DNA from: Thermoplasmata archaeon
GTDB lineage: Archaea; Thermoplasmatota; Thermoplasmata; Thermoplasmatales; Thermoplasmataceae
DNA length: 7,275 bases
Direction of reading: 5' to 3'
Assembly (NCBI GenBank): GCA_021799755.1
Contig: JAJYZU010000051.1
Span: 1-7,275, forward strand
How positions within the stretch are numbered: the stretch's first letter is position 1; the number at the start of each line of letters is the position of its first letter. Under the pieces are notes generated by a model, which made no database searches, was not told the DNA's origin, and saw only the letters and a list, made by a program, of their open reading frames with translations. Below are positions 1 to 5,907 of the stretch, one piece after another. The translations under genes were made by a program, and so were the position numbers.

Positions 1-2
1 TT

Positions 3-491
3 CAAACAAACATACCCTGGATTTATGCTACGGGAGACGTAAACGGGAAAGCGCCCTATTTCCATGCTGCTGTAAGGGAAGCCATGGTCGCGGCAAACAA
101 TATAATTGCCGGAGATAAACCAGTTGACTATATGAATTACAGGAGTGTGCCGGTGTCCATCTTCACCTTTCCACCAATTGCCTATGTTGGCATTACCAGA
201 TCTGTTGCAGCTGGGATGAACTTGGACGTTGTTGAGGGGAGCTACAACCTTTCCACCGATTCAAAAGGACAGATGTATGACGAAAAAGATGGTGAGATTA
301 GGCTTTTCTTCGAAAAGGGTAGCTTCAGAATTGTCGGAGGCTGGGTTTACGGGATAGACGCCCCGGACCTTATAAATGAAATAGGGTTGGCGGTATCCAA
401 CTCACTTACAGCAAGACAGATGGCGGAATTTGCTGATCAGCACCCTACAACAAATGAAGGGATATCTAAAATCGCCCGAAATTTCGTATAG
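3..491 (+). CDS. Flavoprotein disulfide oxidoreductase (dihydrolipoamide dehydrogenase type), C-terminal part
   Basis: The frame is open from the window edge (first complete codon at base 3) to TAG at 489-491, showing 162 residues; the N-terminal FAD domain and the redox-disulfide region lie outside. The visible part starts just before ATGD (bases 30-41), the motif that contacts the FAD ribityl/phosphate in class I pyridine-nucleotide disulfide oxidoreductases. A dimerisation domain follows, with FPPIAYVGIT matching the family's 'F-x-x-P-x-I-A-x-V-G-x-T' signature. Near the C-terminus HPTTNE places a His (441) and Glu (456) as in the catalytic His-Glu dyad of dihydrolipoamide dehydrogenase (HPTxxE). 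No cysteine occurs in this part, which argues against mercuric reductase with its C-terminal Cys pair. The family transfers electrons between NAD(P)H and a disulfide through FAD in the cytoplasm. The exact substrate (lipoamide, CoA disulfide or other) cannot be told without the N-terminal half. It converges on the PoxB-like gene across 25 bases. Confidence 0.85.
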   Translation, partial: QTNIPWIYATGDVNGKAPYFHAAVREAMVAANNIIAGDKPVDYMNYRSVPVSIFTFPPIAYVGITRSVAAGMNLDVVEGSYNLSTDSKGQMYDEKDGEIRLFFEKGSFRIVGGWVYGIDAPDLINEIGLAVSNSLTARQMAEFADQHPTTNEGISKIARNFV

Positions 492-516
492 AGATATATA
501 TTGATGAGGGTAGTGT

Positions 517-2175
517 TTAAAGTGAGCCCAGTTTTTCCCTGAACATCGATGTAATGTATCCCTTGACCTCTTTGAATGTGAGTTCCGGTGGCATCGGTCT
601 GGCATCAGGATCGACCACCACATCGAGTACAGCAGGCCCTTCTGCAGCAAGGAACATTTTCATTGATTCGTCGAGTTTAAGGGGATCTTCCACTCTTATA
701 CCGGTTATCCCTACTGCCTCAGCTATTTTTGAGAAATCTGGATTCATCAGATCAACGCCCCATTCTGGATAGCCCATCACTTCCTGTTCGAACTTTATCA
801 TTCCCAGCTTGGAGTTGTTGAATACTATTATCTTCACTGGGCGATTGTACTTCCTCGCAGTGATGAGTTCCATCATTGTCATTGCAAAACTTCCGTCACC
901 GACCAGCGCTATAACTGGTTTATTAGTGCCGAATGATGCACCGATTGAGCCTGGTATTCCTACTCCCATGCTACCGAGCCATGGTGAAAAAAGGAATGTT
1001 CTTGAGGACGATGTCCTGAAATTCCTCATCCCCCATACCGTAACATTCCCTGTGTCCACTACAATTATGGCATCCTCGTTCACCATTTTGGAAAGAGTTG
1101 CAACCACTCTTTCAGGCCTGATTGGTTTTGAATCGCTTTCTTCTTCCTTTATGAGTTTATCTGTCCACTCTCTTTTTATTGGCTGAAATTGCCTGTAAAA
1201 CTTCTCTGTCTTTTCCGAAGGTTTGACAGCATCCAGGAAATCACTAACGCTTGAAACATATGGAACTGAAACATGAAAACGTTTTCCTATGTTTTCCGGG
1301 TTTAGATCGACCTGAATTGTCTTAACATCATCATTTATGAAGGCTTTGTAAGGATAGGACGTGCCGAGAAAGATTATAAGATCACATTTTTCCATCGCCA
1401 CCACTGATGGTTTTGATCCAAGCAGGCCAAGACCGCCCAGCACTCTCTCGTCTGAATCCGCAACTATCCCCTTTGCATTCAGTGCATATATTACTGGAGC
1501 ACCTATATTCTCGGCAAGCTCAATTATTCGCCCACCTTGCCCGATGGCTCCCCTCCCTATGAAAATTAGGGGACGGTTGCTATGGTTGATCAGATTCTGT
1601 GCTGTTTCTGGAGCTACCGTATAGACAGGCTTGAGATCGTTAATAAAGAAATAATTGAAGTCGCCCTTGACTTCCATTCTAAGAATGTCCACAGGTAAGG
1701 TAAGATGCGAGACTCCCCTCTTATTCCTCGCTTCCATGTAAGCCCTCCATGTGAGATATGCAGCATTTTCAGAACTGTTTATCTGCTGGCTGTATACAGA
1801 AACGTCCTCAAAAAGATGGTTTACATTTATCTCCTGAAAATAATCTGATCCTATCAGGTCTGTTTCAACTTGGCCAGTGAGCGCTATTACCGGAACATGA
1901 TCCATCTTTGCCTCATACAGTCCGTTCAGAAGGTGTATGGATCCTGGACCTGATGTGCCCATGCACGCGACCGGCAGACCTGTCACTTTAGCCTCGAACG
2001 CTGCCTCCAGGGCTGCGCCTTCCTCATGTCTTGTCTGGACATACTGAATTTTCTGATTCCTTCTGATGGCATCCATAAGAGGGTCAATTGAATCCCCCGG
2101 TATGCCATAAATCCTCTCAACACCACACTTTACGAGCATATTCACTATCTCATCTGCAACTGTCCTCGCCATCAT
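517..2175 (-). CDS. poxB: Pyruvate oxidase / pyruvate:quinone oxidoreductase-like ThDP enzyme (PoxB family)
   Basis: The 552-residue protein has the three-domain plan of ThDP-dependent pyruvate oxidases. The N-terminal PYR domain carries YGIPGDS and RHEE, with the cofactor-activating Glu at about residue 51. GSDYFQE and the following segment match E. coli PoxB as I recall it. The middle domain has LGTSYPYKAF and QVDLNPENIG, again PoxB-like rather than acetolactate-synthase-like. The C-terminal PP domain has GDGSF at 426-430 and NN at 453-454, the Mg-ThDP motif. PoxB decarboxylates pyruvate to acetate and CO2 and passes electrons through FAD to quinone. The protein ends soon after the MPPE-LTFKEVKGY segment and seems to lack about 14 residues of the E. 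coli membrane-binding tail, so the acceptor may differ. Start: GAGAGGT sits 4 bases before the ATG at 2175. The ATG at 2172 is equally possible, and a TTG at 2190 overlaps the ribosome-binding site and is less likely. Acetolactate synthase is the main alternative, judged less likely. Confidence 0.88.
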   Translation of the reverse strand: MMARTVADEIVNMLVKCGVERIYGIPGDSIDPLMDAIRRNQKIQYVQTRHEEGAALEAAFEAKVTGLPVACMGTSGPGSIHLLNGLYEAKMDHVPVIALTGQVETDLIGSDYFQEINVNHLFEDVSVYSQQINSSENAAYLTWRAYMEARNKRGVSHLTLPVDILRMEVKGDFNYFFINDLKPVYTVAPETAQNLINHSNRPLIFIGRGAIGQGGRIIELAENIGAPVIYALNAKGIVADSDERVLGGLGLLGSKPSVVAMEKCDLIIFLGTSYPYKAFINDDVKTIQVDLNPENIGKRFHVSVPYVSSVSDFLDAVKPSEKTEKFYRQFQPIKREWTDKLIKEEESDSKPIRPERVVATLSKMVNEDAIIVVDTGNVTVWGMRNFRTSSSRTFLFSPWLGSMGVGIPGSIGASFGTNKPVIALVGDGSFAMTMMELITARKYNRPVKIIVFNNSKLGMIKFEQEVMGYPEWGVDLMNPDFSKIAEAVGITGIRVEDPLKLDESMKMFLAAEGPAVLDVVVDPDARPMPPELTFKEVKGYITSMFREKLGSL

Positions 2176-2250
2176 TAAAACCTCTCTCAACCATAGGTGT
2201 CATCTTATGTTAGGTTTTGGGAGCATGCTTAAATTGATCAAATCCAGCTG

Positions 2251-2260
2251 AATTTATAGA
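2251..2260 (-). promoter_or_regulatory. TATA-like box for the PoxB-like gene
   Basis: Read on the minus strand this is TCTATAAATT, the best archaeal TATA match upstream of the gene. Transcription would begin near 2230 and give a leader of about 55 bases that contains the GAGAGGT ribosome-binding site. A second, weaker candidate, CAATTTAAGC (minus strand of 2227-2236), would give a leader of about 30 bases. The sequence alone does not decide between them. Confidence 0.4.
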
Positions 2261-2289
2261 CCCCTCCTCATTACGCGAACGCAGCCCTT

Positions 2290-2311
2290 ACATTCTGAAT
2301 TTGTTGAATGT
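2290..2311. promoter_or_regulatory. Inverted repeat between divergent promoters, possible operator
   Basis: ACATTC (2290-2295) and GAATGT (2306-2311) form a perfect 6-base inverted repeat with a 10-base spacer. It lies between the TATA-like boxes of the divergent PoxB-like and cysteine synthase genes. Size and symmetry would suit a dimeric helix-turn-helix regulator. An imperfect repeat this short can also arise by chance, and no other copy was noticed in the window. Confidence 0.25.
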
Positions 2312-2359
2312 GCATGACCTGAAAATCTCGTTGATAACAGTAGACTAGAAATAACAAAG

Positions 2360-2368
2360 ATAAATATA
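2360..2368 (+). promoter_or_regulatory. TATA-like box for the cysteine synthase gene
   Basis: ATAAATATA, preceded by purines (CAAAG), fits an archaeal TATA box. It predicts a transcript start at about 2388-2392. That is downstream of the GTG at 2374, so it supports the ATG at 2407 as the true start, with a leader of about 15-20 bases. Confidence 0.5.
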
Positions 2369-2406
2369 CGCTGGTGCAGGAAACAACGGAGATAGGTCGT
2401 CGCTCT

Positions 2407-3423
2407 ATGTACGCTGACATCGCCAGAATTGCGAAGAAGTATGGAATAGGAAACACTCCTATTGCGGTATTTCGCTTTACCAACGGTTCCGTGATTTACT
2501 CGAAACTGGAATACCACAACAGATTCAAGTCCGTGAAGGATAGGGCTGCATTCTTTCTCATCAACTCATCAATCATGAGAGGAGTACTCACAAAGGATAA
2601 GACCATAATAGAAGCTTCTTCCGGTAACACCGGGATAGCCATAGCTAATCTTGCTTCGATTCTTGGTTACAGAGCTGAAATTCTTGTCTCTGCTGCATCC
2701 AGTGAGGAAACAAAGAATATGATCAGGTCAACGGGTGCCGTACTCACCGAGGTCGAGGATGAGGCGAGCAGAGCCGGCAGAATCAACATAGACGGGGCAC
2801 TGAATGTCCTGAAGCAAAAGATGACTCAATCTCCGGACAGATACGTGAACCTGGACCAATATTCCAATGAAGCCAATACTATGGGACATTTTTTCACAAC
2901 CGGTCCCGAGATAGTCCGAGAGATAGGCAAGAATGTCACATACGTGATGGCCGGCATAGGAACAGGTGGAACTATTACCGGACTTTCAACCTACTTCAAG
3001 AAGGTCGACAGAAAAATCGTAACGGTTGCAATTGAACCTGTACCGAATCACCACATTCAGGGACTCAAGAATCTTTCGGTATCCTCTGTTCCACCAATCC
3101 TGAAGAGGAATATGCATCTTATAGACCAGTGGGATAGCGTTGACGACGACAGCGCAAAAAAAGGCGTTCTACGCCTTTTGAAGGACTATGGTCTCTTCGT
3201 TGGCCTATCCTCGGGTGCTGCTTTCTCCGCATCTTTGAAATATGCAGGGCTGAACCCGGGATCAAGAATCGTTACTGTATTCCCTGACAGTGCTGAAAAA
3301 TACAGGAATTCCTACATAGAAAACAACCTTTTCACTGAGGAGGAATTTGTTTCAGGCATGGAGATATGGAAAAAAGTAGAGGAAAAAGAAGATTTCCGCA
3401 GTTTTCCTGTCATGGACCCCTGA
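2407..3423 (+). CDS. cysM: Cysteine synthase family PLP enzyme, CysM-like
   Basis: The 338-residue protein is a fold-type II PLP enzyme. GNTP is at 15-18. NRFKSVKDR at 38-46 holds the PLP Schiff-base Lys44. SSGNTG at 71-76 is the substrate-carboxylate loop, and GIGTGGTITG at 183-192 is the PLP phosphate-binding loop. GLSSGAA and VFPDSAEKY follow near the end. These enzymes form cysteine from sulfide and an activated serine (O-acetylserine or O-phosphoserine) in the cytoplasm. The segment IQGLKN...VPPIL resembles the CysM/O-phosphoserine branch (PGIR...PxI) more than CysK, but I cannot fix the substrate. A cystathionine beta-synthase role is possible. The ATG at 2407 is preferred over GTG at 2374 because the TATA box at 2360-2368 predicts transcription from after the GTG; ATAGGT (2392-2397) lies 9 bases before the ATG. 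The gene is divergent from the PoxB-like gene and convergent with the ferredoxin pair. Confidence 0.87.
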   Translation: MYADIARIAKKYGIGNTPIAVFRFTNGSVIYSKLEYHNRFKSVKDRAAFFLINSSIMRGVLTKDKTIIEASSGNTGIAIANLASILGYRAEILVSAASSEETKNMIRSTGAVLTEVEDEASRAGRINIDGALNVLKQKMTQSPDRYVNLDQYSNEANTMGHFFTTGPEIVREIGKNVTYVMAGIGTGGTITGLSTYFKKVDRKIVTVAIEPVPNHHIQGLKNLSVSSVPPILKRNMHLIDQWDSVDDDSAKKGVLRLLKDYGLFVGLSSGAAFSASLKYAGLNPGSRIVTVFPDSAEKYRNSYIENNLFTEEEFVSGMEIWKKVEEKEDFRSFPVMDP

Positions 3424-3438
3424 AGGCCAATCACCGAA

Positions 3439-3460
3439 ACTTCTCTTCTCTGCTTCTAAA
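3439..3460 (+). terminator. Pyrimidine-rich tract after the cysteine synthase gene
   Basis: A CT-rich stretch (CTTCTCTTCTCTGCTTCT) follows the stop codon by about 16 bases, inside the 56-base gap between convergent genes. Archaeal terminators are often pyrimidine- or T-rich tracts without a hairpin. The run is interrupted, so the call is weak. Confidence 0.25.
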
Positions 3461-3479
3461 ATTCACGATGGCTTCTCGA

Positions 3480-3836
3480 TCAGACCGTGAGGGCTGGATT
3501 AGCCTTAAACTTAGCAGCCATTTCCTTCTTTAACTGATCCTCAGGAATCTTCCTTGATATTTCCTTGACTTCCGCTACGTCAGGATGCGTTATAGCGCCC
3601 CAGAGGCATGCCACGGTACAGTTGTTGCATCCCACCATGCAGTTCTCCGGATACATCACCACAGCTTTTTTTCTGTCGAAATCATAACCAAAAACATTCC
3701 TCTTCTCACCGCAGGTGACCACACACATCCCGCATCCGGTACATTTGCTCTCGTCAATGACCGGCTCCCAGTGAATTTGAGATCTTGGCATTCCATGCCA
3801 GAAAGCAAAGGGATTCTGTGCAGTAATTTCACTCAT
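3480..3836 (-). CDS. Eight-cysteine (2x[4Fe-4S]) ferredoxin-like protein with N-terminal W-H-G motif, copy B
   Basis: The 118-residue protein has exactly eight cysteines in two groups: 32, 35, 38, 42 (CX2CX2CX3C) and 66, 70, 73, 77 (CX3CX2CX3C). This predicts two [4Fe-4S] clusters in a bacterial-ferredoxin fold. The longer CX3C spacing in the second group and the 23-residue gap between groups separate it from the shortest ferredoxins. The N-terminus carries WHGMPRS (13-19) and W-x-P-x-I-D just before the first cysteine, also present in the upstream paralogue. The last cysteine is followed by Leu-Trp (CLWGAI) where ferredoxins usually have Pro, which may alter the cluster environment. A charged tail of about 30 residues follows. 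There is no signal peptide or membrane segment, so it is likely a cytoplasmic electron carrier or an oxidoreductase subunit; the partner is unknown. Its ATG overlaps the end of copy A by 8 bases, so the two are co-transcribed and probably translationally coupled. Confidence 0.85.
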   Translation of the reverse strand: MSEITAQNPFAFWHGMPRSQIHWEPVIDESKCTGCGMCVVTCGEKRNVFGYDFDRKKAVVMYPENCMVGCNNCTVACLWGAITHPDVAEVKEISRKIPEDQLKKEMAAKFKANPALTV

Positions 3837-4194
3837 TCTCTATCACCTTCAGATGCACTGAATGGTCTGGAAACTTTCGAATCCTCTCCTCCAGATCCTG
3901 TTTTACTTTGGGGAATATTTTGTATTTCAGGATTACCCCCCTTACAAATTTCTTCGGATCATCAGGAAAACTTATCGCGTCCTCTGGACAGAGCTTTCCG
4001 CATGTTGTGCATCCTATTACACATTTACCCGGGTTCTGCACCAAAGGTTCGTTCCGGTCCATATTCCACCTGAAAACGTCATTTCCGCAGGTCAGTATGC
4101 ACATACCGCAGTCGTTGCATTTAGTAGAGTCTATTGTCGGATACCATTCGAGGAGGCTTCTCTCGATACCGTGCCATGAACCTCTGTCATCCAT
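3829..4194 (-). CDS. Eight-cysteine (2x[4Fe-4S]) ferredoxin-like protein with N-terminal W-H-G motif, copy A
   Basis: The 121-residue protein has eight cysteines at 26, 29, 32, 36 and 58, 62, 65, 69, spaced as in copy B except for a linker two residues shorter. WHGIERS (7-13) and W-x-P-x-I-D (17-22) precede the first cluster motif. The second motif ends in the usual Cys-Pro (CPEDAI), unlike copy B. A hand alignment from the W-H-G to the Pro-Asp after the second motif gives about 33 identities in 72 positions, so the genes are an old tandem duplication rather than a recent one. The C-terminal 45 residues are basic and helical-looking and diverge between copies. It is predicted to be a soluble electron carrier; the partner is unknown. 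It is first in a two-gene operon, with its ATG 24 bases from the centre of a TATA-like box, suggesting a leaderless message. Confidence 0.85.
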   Translation of the reverse strand: MDDRGSWHGIERSLLEWYPTIDSTKCNDCGMCILTCGNDVFRWNMDRNEPLVQNPGKCVIGCTTCGKLCPEDAISFPDDPKKFVRGVILKYKIFPKVKQDLEERIRKFPDHSVHLKVIENE

Positions 4195-4210
4195 ATATTA
4201 CCAAATTCGC

Positions 4211-4223
4211 ATATTCTAATAAA
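4211..4223 (-). promoter_or_regulatory. TATA-like box for the ferredoxin pair
   Basis: On the minus strand this reads TTTATTAGAATAT, centred about 24 bases before the ATG at 4194, the spacing expected for a leaderless archaeal transcript. A second AT-rich candidate, GTATATATTA (minus strand of 4241-4250), would give a leader of about 25-30 bases. Confidence 0.4.
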
Positions 4224-4332
4224 CAGTTAAGGATTGCACCTAATATATACGACAATCTTTTATGAAATAGCCTGAATGGGAAGTCGGATCGCATCACTAT
4301 TTACAGCAGAAGAGATCACACAACGCAACAAA

Positions 4333-4342
4333 CTTATTATAT
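4333..4342 (+). promoter_or_regulatory. TATA-like box for the S17e gene
   Basis: CTTATTATAT lies about 29 bases before the ATG at 4367. No ribosome-binding site is visible between them (the sequence is GTTCTTTCTCGTGTTGTTCT), so a leaderless or nearly leaderless transcript is likely. Confidence 0.5.
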
Positions 4343-4366
4343 CGCGGTTCTTTCTCGTGTTGTTCT

Positions 4367-4594
4367 ATGGGTAGCATTAGACCTTCAAATATAAAAGCGA
4401 TCGCCGAATCGTTGGTAGATAGCAATCCTGAGGCGTTCAGCAAGGATTTTCACAAAAATCGTGACTCAGTGAAGCTCAGGATAACAGGTGTCTCCAAGAA
4501 GACCATGAACGCGATCTCCGGTTACGTGACCAGGTACATGATAAAAAAAGAGTCCAGGCTCAAGAAGGAAATGGAGGACTATACTCCCAATTAA
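4367..4594 (+). CDS. rps17e: 30S ribosomal protein S17e
   Basis: The 75-residue protein begins MGSIRPSNIKAIAESL, the hallmark of S17e (M-G-x-I-R-x-x-x-I/V-K-x-I-A). It continues with the conserved F-x-x-D-F-x-x-N segment (about residues 24-31) and V-S-K-K-T-M-N-A-I-S-G-Y-V-T-R (42-56), corresponding to the family's 'S-K-x-x-R-N-x-I-A-G-Y-x-T-R'. It is a small basic component of the archaeal and eukaryotic small ribosomal subunit and is absent from bacteria, so it fixes the domain of the host. The length is slightly above the usual 60-70 residues because of a charged lysine/glutamate-rich tail. It stands alone between the divergent ferredoxin pair and the thiolase operon, with its own promoter. 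No ribosomal neighbours are present. Confidence 0.95.
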   Translation: MGSIRPSNIKAIAESLVDSNPEAFSKDFHKNRDSVKLRITGVSKKTMNAISGYVTRYMIKKESRLKKEMEDYTPN

Positions 4595-4697
4595 GCCTTT
4601 TGCCAAGTGTTTATGTTAATTTCCAGAGGTCCTGTACTTCAATTGTCCGTATTCTGATCTGTCATCTTTGGCCGTGTTGAGAAAGCAGTCCGGAAAG

Positions 4698-4705
4698 TTA
4701 TAAAT
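4698..4705 (+). promoter_or_regulatory. TATA box of the thiolase-hydratase operon
   Basis: TTATAAAT is preceded by the purine-rich CGGAAAG, a plausible BRE. Its centre is about 24 bases before the ATG at 4725, so transcription probably starts at or very near that codon. This favours leaderless translation from 4725 over the in-frame ATG at 4734. Confidence 0.6.
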
Positions 4706-4724
4706 TTGCTTCGAACATAAAGGT

Positions 4725-5897
4725 ATGATACATATGCCGGACGCATTTATTGTCAGCGCCAAGAGAACTCCCATAGGAAAATTTGGGAAATCCTTTGCGA
4801 AAGTCCATGCAGTAGAACTTGGAGGAAAAGCCGTTAAAGCAGTACTTGACGAGTCAAAAATTGACCCGAGCGTTGTTGAAGAAGTTATCATGGGCAACGT
4901 AATTCAGGCTGGCAACGGACAGAATCCAGCGGGTCAGAGCGCCGCGCTTGCGGGTCTTCCTGATAAGGTTATAAAATACACCGTGAATTCAGTTTGCGCA
5001 TCAGGCATGCTTGCCGTGGAGAACGCGGCGAGAGAGATCAGACTTTCAGAAAAAGATGTCATCGTCGCTGGAGGAATGGAGAATATGAGTGATTCACCGT
5101 TCCTTTTGCCTTCAGATCTGAGATGGGGACCGAAGCAGCTCCTCTTTAAGAATTACAGGGTGGATGATTCCATGCTTCGGGACGGTTTGCTGGATTCGTT
5201 TTATTACGAGCACATGGGCGTATCTGCGGAGGGATCTGCGAAGAAATACGGAATTACCAGGCAGCAGGCTGATGAATACTCTCTCCGCAGCCAGAACCTG
5301 GCCATTAAATCCACTGAAGGCGGCCTTTTCAGAAATGAAATTGTCGAGACTGACCAGTTAAAAAAAGATGAGGGTATAAGAAAAACCACAATGGAAGACC
5401 TGACAAAACTTAATCCGGCCTTCGATAGGAATGGGATCCTGACTGCCGGAAACTCGTCGCAACTCTCTGATGGGGCATCTGCCCTCCTGATAATGTCTGA
5501 AAAGGCAATGAATGAATACGGACTTAAACCCCTTGCCAGGATAGAAGCATACAGCCAGGCATCCTTGAACTCCAGGGATTTTGTTGAAGCTCCGATACCT
5601 GCAACCAGAAAACTTCTTGAAGCCACGGGAAAAAACATAGACTATTACGATCTTGTTGAGCACAACGAGGCATTTTCTGTCGCATCCATAATCGTCCGTG
5701 ATCAGCTGAAAGTCGATCCGGAAAAGTTCAACGTGATGGGGGGTGCCATAGCGATGGGACATCCGCTCGGAAACAGTGGCTCCAGAATAATTGTAACTCT
5801 TGTTCATGCCCTCATCAACAGGAAACTGAAAACGGGATTGGCAACTGTATGTCATGGTGGCGGTGGGGCTCATTCACTGTCCTTGGAAATAATGTGA
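4725..5897 (+). CDS. Acetyl-CoA C-acetyltransferase (thiolase)
   Basis: The 390-residue protein is a full-length thiolase of the bacterial AtoB/FadA type. IVSAKRTPIGKF opens the fold. The nucleophile Cys91 lies in NSVCASGM, HNEAF is at 313-317, the active-site His346 lies in GHPLGNSG, and the second catalytic Cys376 lies in CHGGGG. All catalytic residues are present. The enzyme interconverts two acetyl-CoA with acetoacetyl-CoA plus CoA, or cleaves longer 3-ketoacyl-CoA, in the cytoplasm. Co-transcription with an enoyl-CoA hydratase suggests beta-oxidation or a C4-acyl-CoA route. The archaeal mevalonate-pathway thiolase is usually a different type encoded beside HMG-CoA synthase, so that role is less likely. 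The end CHGGGGAHSLSLE differs from the common CIGGGQG; chain-length preference cannot be read from it. The start at 4725 is chosen from the TATA spacing; ATG 4734 (387 residues) is also plausible and gives the more usual N-terminus. Confidence 0.92.
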   Translation: MIHMPDAFIVSAKRTPIGKFGKSFAKVHAVELGGKAVKAVLDESKIDPSVVEEVIMGNVIQAGNGQNPAGQSAALAGLPDKVIKYTVNSVCASGMLAVENAAREIRLSEKDVIVAGGMENMSDSPFLLPSDLRWGPKQLLFKNYRVDDSMLRDGLLDSFYYEHMGVSAEGSAKKYGITRQQADEYSLRSQNLAIKSTEGGLFRNEIVETDQLKKDEGIRKTTMEDLTKLNPAFDRNGILTAGNSSQLSDGASALLIMSEKAMNEYGLKPLARIEAYSQASLNSRDFVEAPIPATRKLLEATGKNIDYYDLVEHNEAFSVASIIVRDQLKVDPEKFNVMGGAIAMGHPLGNSGSRIIVTLVHALINRKLKTGLATVCHGGGGAHSLSLEIM

Positions 5898-5903
5898 GGT
5901 GAT
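5896..5903 (+). promoter_or_regulatory. Ribosome-binding site of the enoyl-CoA hydratase gene
   Basis: GAGGTGAT is an unusually complete match to the archaeal Shine-Dalgarno sequence and overlaps the thiolase stop codon (TGA, 5895-5897). It contains the in-frame GTG at 5899, which therefore is probably not the start. The TTG at 5908 is the best-placed codon after it. Confidence 0.75.
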
Positions 5904-5907
5904 ATTG

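Noticed and set aside
3..491. Mercuric reductase as the identity of the partial flavoprotein.
   Set aside because: The C-terminal region has no cysteine, whereas mercuric reductase ends with a vicinal Cys pair.
517..2175. Acetolactate synthase (IlvB) as the identity of the ThDP enzyme.
   Set aside because: The GSDYFQE and LGTSYPYKAF segments match pyruvate oxidase, and no small regulatory subunit or other branched-chain amino-acid gene is adjacent.
2254..2517. Minus-strand frames spanning the divergent promoter region, one with a hydrophobic-looking product.
   Set aside because: They overlap the start of the cysteine synthase gene in antisense and cover both TATA boxes; the hydrophobic look probably comes from the antisense of polar codons.
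3585..4219. Plus-strand open frames opposite the two ferredoxin genes.
   Set aside because: Their products have no coherent motif, while the minus strand has two complete eight-cysteine patterns with good starts.
4224..4332. The gap between the ferredoxin pair and S17e, checked for a tRNA or a small gene.
   Set aside because: No cloverleaf, no TTCGA-type T-loop and no convincing small reading frame was found; it seems to hold only promoters.
4595..4697. The 103-base non-coding stretch before the thiolase promoter, checked for a small RNA or riboswitch.
   Set aside because: No clear stem-loop, box motif or conserved fold was seen.
5204..5873. Long open frames on the minus strand inside the thiolase gene.
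   Set aside because: They lie antisense to a thiolase with all catalytic motifs, have no recognisable domain and no promoter; they follow from the codon use of the real gene.
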